Below, in pieces: positions 46,567 through 47,148 of a DNA stretch of 47,148 nt. The stretch lies in the NCBI GenBank assembly GCA_018985235.1, contig JADGIG010000018.1, positions 1 through 47,148 of the forward strand, written 5' to 3'. How positions within the stretch are numbered: position 1 is the first letter of the stretch; each line of letters starts with the position of its first letter. The DNA comes from Sanchytrium tribonematis. Taxonomy: Eukaryota; Sanchytriomycota; Sanchytriomycetes; Sanchytriales; Sanchytriaceae. A program made the translations under genes and the position numbers. The notes below the pieces were generated by a model. The model was not told the DNA's origin, did no database searches, and was given only the letters and a program-made list of their open reading frames with translations.

Positions 46567-47148
46567 ATGCAGCAAATTTGTGAATTTTATGAATACCGAA
46601 AAACTCCAAATAAACTGCCTAACGATTTAGATAGAATATTTAGATCTTTATTGGCAATTGAAAAGTCTAAAGTTTTGTACTATAGATCACTAGGAATTTA
46701 TTTTTTAAATCAAATGGCTAAAACCCAATCGGATTCATCACTAGTTCAAGAAAAAGGGCAAAAACATTTAAAGGAGCATCTTTCTCTACTACACAAACAA
46801 ACTTCAGTTTGGGTCAATTCCTACATCAAATGCGGGTTACAAGACTTTTCAAATAATACACCTGGCCTAAATTTACATGTTATTGGAATTGTACACTTTA
46901 AGAAATTGTATAAGAAAAGCGACTTAGTCTGGATGCTGAATAGTTTTGAAGACGCACTTGGATGTTCTGTACTACTTGGTATAGAAGAATTAGTATTTCG
47001 CCCATTTATTGAAAAATTAAAGAATAGAATCACATTGATTTTAGAAACAAAAAAACATACGGAATTGGTTATTAACGATTCAAAAATTGAGTTGTACGCA
47101 CCCGAATGTTTTCATAACGTTGCTGAATATTCATCATCTTTGACTATC
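46567..47148 (+). CDS. Unrecognised protein, 5' part (runs off the window)
   Basis: An open frame of 194 codons from the ATG at 46567 to the window end. It reads MQQICEFYEYRKTPNKLPND at the start and is predicted helical, with amphipathic stretches (RSLLAIEKSKVLYYRSLGIY, SFEDALGCSVLLGIEELVF). No family recognised and no signal peptide seen. Not a shadow of another gene: nothing else covers this stretch. Confidence 0.6.
   Translation, partial: MQQICEFYEYRKTPNKLPNDLDRIFRSLLAIEKSKVLYYRSLGIYFLNQMAKTQSDSSLVQEKGQKHLKEHLSLLHKQTSVWVNSYIKCGLQDFSNNTPGLNLHVIGIVHFKKLYKKSDLVWMLNSFEDALGCSVLLGIEELVFRPFIEKLKNRITLILETKKHTELVINDSKIELYAPECFHNVAEYSSSLTI

Overview
This is a gene-dense, AT-rich piece of a eukaryotic nuclear genome. 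The gene set points to a fungus or close relative: a fungal Zn2Cys6+PAS regulator (ERT1/AcuK type), neutral trehalase with its Ca-binding motif, fused PurK-PurE ADE2, LCL3, SIP5, SET9, HAP5 and the mitoribosomal protein mL60. A DUF4200 coiled-coil protein of the CFAP73/CCDC42 axonemal family argues for a flagellated stage, so an early-diverging zoosporic lineage is likelier than a yeast. A complex I assembly factor (NDUFAF7) suggests respiratory complex I is kept. I cannot name a species.

The window holds about 43 protein genes on both strands, roughly one per 1.1 kb. By region: 1-5.2 kb, end of an unknown gene, a lone MAT-type HMG-box protein, TFIIB, a MutS homologue (MSH1-like), an unknown helical protein, a structured GC-richer block, and the tiny gene TMA7. 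5.3-12.1 kb, an RGS-like protein, HAP5/NF-YC, an unknown, a cullin and the MCC beta subunit. 12.1-18.6 kb, a secreted CAP protein, a Bem46 hydrolase, neutral trehalase, an HExxH protein and RPL10. 18.6-31.4 kb, a chromodomain protein, GPN1 GTPase, CFAP73-like, LCL3, a MED25-like vWA/polyQ protein, an APC/C activator, a RING protein, CDT1, BUD13, ATG5 and a JIP5-like WD protein. 31.4-47.1 kb, a PP4/PP6-type phosphatase, ADE2, dephospho-CoA kinase, a coiled-coil protein, ARPC4, SIP5, a SET9 carrying a PWWP-like region, a Rho GTPase, maleylacetoacetate isomerase, ERT1, mL60, NDUFAF7, an F-box protein, a 45-residue ORF and a truncated unknown.

The most striking signal is splicing. Nine genes look broken unless a spliceosomal intron of only 19-21 nt is removed. 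There are ten such introns (seven of 19 nt, two of 20, one of 21). All are GT...TAG, nine start GTA, and most end in a fused branch-site/acceptor block like YTAATNTAG. Removing each restores the frame, mostly inside strongly conserved family motifs (for example phosphatase GDVHGQ, Rho WDTAGQ, trehalase PYGWAP). I see no intron of ordinary fungal length.

The 3' ends are equally compact. In about fifteen genes the stop codon TAA lies inside an AATAAA poly(A) signal. At three convergent gene pairs a perfect palindrome (AATAAATTTATT or a longer form) gives this signal to both strands. Several convergent genes touch or overlap, and some divergent pairs share promoters of about 40 bp. The window reads as a genome squeezed at introns, promoters and terminators together, while still keeping housekeeping, cell-cycle, autophagy, chromatin and mitochondrial functions.
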